Assembly: GCA_963966275.1 (NCBI GenBank)
Contig: CAWZYQ010000082.1
Span: 1 to 16,767 of the forward strand
Length of the DNA: 16,767 bases
Direction: 5' to 3'
Origin: UBA10427 sp003500135
Lineage (GTDB): Bacteria; Bacteroidota; Bacteroidia; Cytophagales; Cyclobacteriaceae
Part shown: piece after piece, positions 15,694-16,767 of the stretch
Numbering within the stretch: position 1 is the first letter of the stretch
Layout of the letters: the number at the start of each line of letters is the position of its first letter
Program-made: the position numbers and the translations under genes
The notes under the pieces: model-generated
What the model was told of the DNA's origin: nothing
What the model saw: the letters and a program-made list of their open reading frames with translations, nothing else
The model's database searches: none

Positions 15694-16700
15694 TTCATGG
15701 GTTTATAGCCCGACTGATTAAAAATCCTCCTGGCATCTTTCATCTCCAATAATGAAGGCAATGGGGTTTCCGGGTGGTCCTGCCTGTATTTTTTAACAAT
15801 TTGCCAACCTACCCAACGGCCTATTCTTCCCGGGCATTCCTGGCTTATTTCATAGGTCTTTGGGCGCTCACCCAGTATTTTTTGTTTATCTACATGGCTT
15901 GTTTCGTACAAATATTCATTTTCAATAATACTGGCCCAAATCACATTTTCGTATTGATTTACCTCCTTTGTTTCCGTCGAAGTATAACCTGTGAAAAGCG
16001 AATCGGGCGTGCAGGGCAGAGTATTTTTGGCAAACTCATAAGCCTTTCCATAAAATATCATCTCAGCCAATGCCGTCTGGTCATCGTATTCGGTGTCAAT
16101 AAAACGCGAGGCATACAACATCATAATTTGAGGAACCATGTACGGCTTTTGGTATCGCTTAAGAATATAATCAGGTTGGTTCATTGGCTTATATTTCGCA
16201 CCGGGACCCAAAAAGTAATCGAGTCCTATTACGATAAGGGAATCTGAAATGTATAGGTCATGGGCCAGACCGGTAATTACCGTTAGTATTTTTGGCGCCT
16301 TGACCTCCGGATAATAATACTTGACATGCTTGAAAGCCGTTTCAAATTGGCCTTCAATTTCGGTAAGGTCACCAAACTCATTTTCAACATCCATTTTCAA
16401 CGAATCGATATACGGATTGGACATTAAGTTGTAGTATCGCCGGTTCAACAAAGAATCGTTTGGATATTGATCGGCATGCAAAACCAAATTTTTTACTGAA
16501 GGGTATTTATTTAACAATTGCGATAACTCCTCATAAGACCCCGCTCTATTGACTTTCTGATCAAAACGATCTATCGCTATATCCACTTGTATATTTGACA
16601 CATCAGGAGCATCAATACAGTTCGATTCTTTACAGGCATTAAGCGCTACTATTGCTGATAAAACAATAAAAAAATGTAACTTTTGACCCTTATTTGCCAT
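15690..16700 (-). CDS. gldB: Gliding motility lipoprotein GldB
   Basis: Probable membrane-anchored lipoprotein of the Bacteroidota gliding machinery; GldB is required for gliding in Flavobacterium and its exact role is uncertain. With the start at 16700 (MANKGQKL) the protein has 336 residues, with a lipoprotein signal peptide ending in the lipobox LNAC (Cys23). The frame is also open to an ATG at 16736, but that ATG overlaps the start of a divergent gene, so the shorter form is preferred. GldB-family segments, numbered from 16736, include VIGLDYFLGPGAKY (169-182), ALAEMIFYGKAYEF (222-235) and CPGRIGRWVGWQIVKKY (301-317). These resemble the DUF2268 peptidase-like fold, but no HExxH zinc motif is seen. 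Other gld genes are not visible here. Confidence 0.87.
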   Translation of the reverse strand: MANKGQKLHFFIVLSAIVALNACKESNCIDAPDVSNIQVDIAIDRFDQKVNRAGSYEELSQLLNKYPSVKNLVLHADQYPNDSLLNRRYYNLMSNPYIDSLKMDVENEFGDLTEIEGQFETAFKHVKYYYPEVKAPKILTVITGLAHDLYISDSLIVIGLDYFLGPGAKYKPMNQPDYILKRYQKPYMVPQIMMLYASRFIDTEYDDQTALAEMIFYGKAYEFAKNTLPCTPDSLFTGYTSTETKEVNQYENVIWASIIENEYLYETSHVDKQKILGERPKTYEISQECPGRIGRWVGWQIVKKYRQDHPETPLPSLLEMKDARRIFNQSGYKPMN

Positions 16701-16734
16701 AAGGTTTTGTAGTGGTCTTATAAACAATTTAGTC

Positions 16735-16767
16735 ATGCGTAAACTTTTTATTACCGCAATATTAATC
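16735..16767 (+). CDS. Start of a divergent exported protein, cut by the window edge
   Basis: The last 33 bases read ATG followed by codons for MRKLFITAILI, a positively charged then hydrophobic start like a signal peptide. No stop occurs before the window ends. If real, it is an exported protein divergent from gldB, with only about 34 bp between the two starts. Too little is visible to name it. Confidence 0.45.
   Translation, partial: MRKLFITAILI

Noticed and set aside
15774..16247. Plus-strand 157-residue hydrophobic open frame opposite gldB
   Set aside because: The hydrophobic look arises from the antisense of a charged, Tyr/Asp-rich protein; gldB on the other strand is well supported.

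Overview
The window looks like chromosomal DNA from a moderately AT-rich Bacteroidota, most likely a Cytophagales-type marine or soil bacterium. The signs are a GldB-type gliding-motility lipoprotein, starts with little or no Shine-Dalgarno sequence, a very good Bacteroidota-type promoter (TTTG, 20-nt spacer, TACATTTG), and gene families typical of this phylum (short ECF sigma factor, DUF2867 SDR, WbuB-like GT4). I see no tRNA, rRNA, CRISPR array, insertion sequence or phage gene.

Layout. At the left edge is a minus-strand family 2-like glycosyltransferase whose C-terminus appears to be cut by a frameshift (36-623). After a gene-free stretch come two convergent glucan genes: a GH13_8 (eukaryote-type) branching enzyme (1001-2995, +) and a short GT35 alpha-glucan phosphorylase homologue (3042-4697, -). 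They share a perfect bidirectional terminator. Next is a small degenerate receiver-domain protein (4914-5372, -) with its own terminator, then an atypical SDR fused to a DUF2867 domain (5575-7020, +). A tightly packed minus-strand operon follows: uvrA, a secreted FKBP-type prolyl isomerase and a secreted protein of unknown function (11687 down to 7017). A divergent intergenic region of about 340 bp leads to an ECF-type sigma factor (12031-12630, +), an asparagine synthase-like amidotransferase (12683-14494, +) and a translationally coupled GT4 glycosyltransferase (14491-15693, +). The right end holds gldB (15690-16700, -) and the first codons of a divergent, apparently exported protein.

How the genes may work together. 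The branching enzyme and phosphorylase homologue would build and turn over an alpha-glucan store, although no glycogen synthase or ADP-glucose pyrophosphorylase is present. The amidotransferase/GT4 pair resembles surface-polysaccharide genes. UvrA serves nucleotide excision repair, and its two downstream partners are envelope proteins with no obvious link to it.

The most interesting single observation is in the phosphorylase homologue. The lysine that holds pyridoxal phosphate in GT35 enzymes is read as threonine (residue 452, codon 3342-3344), while the phosphate-binding Arg/Lys loop is intact. I do not see a clearly new multi-gene system here; most of the window is ordinary core and envelope genes.
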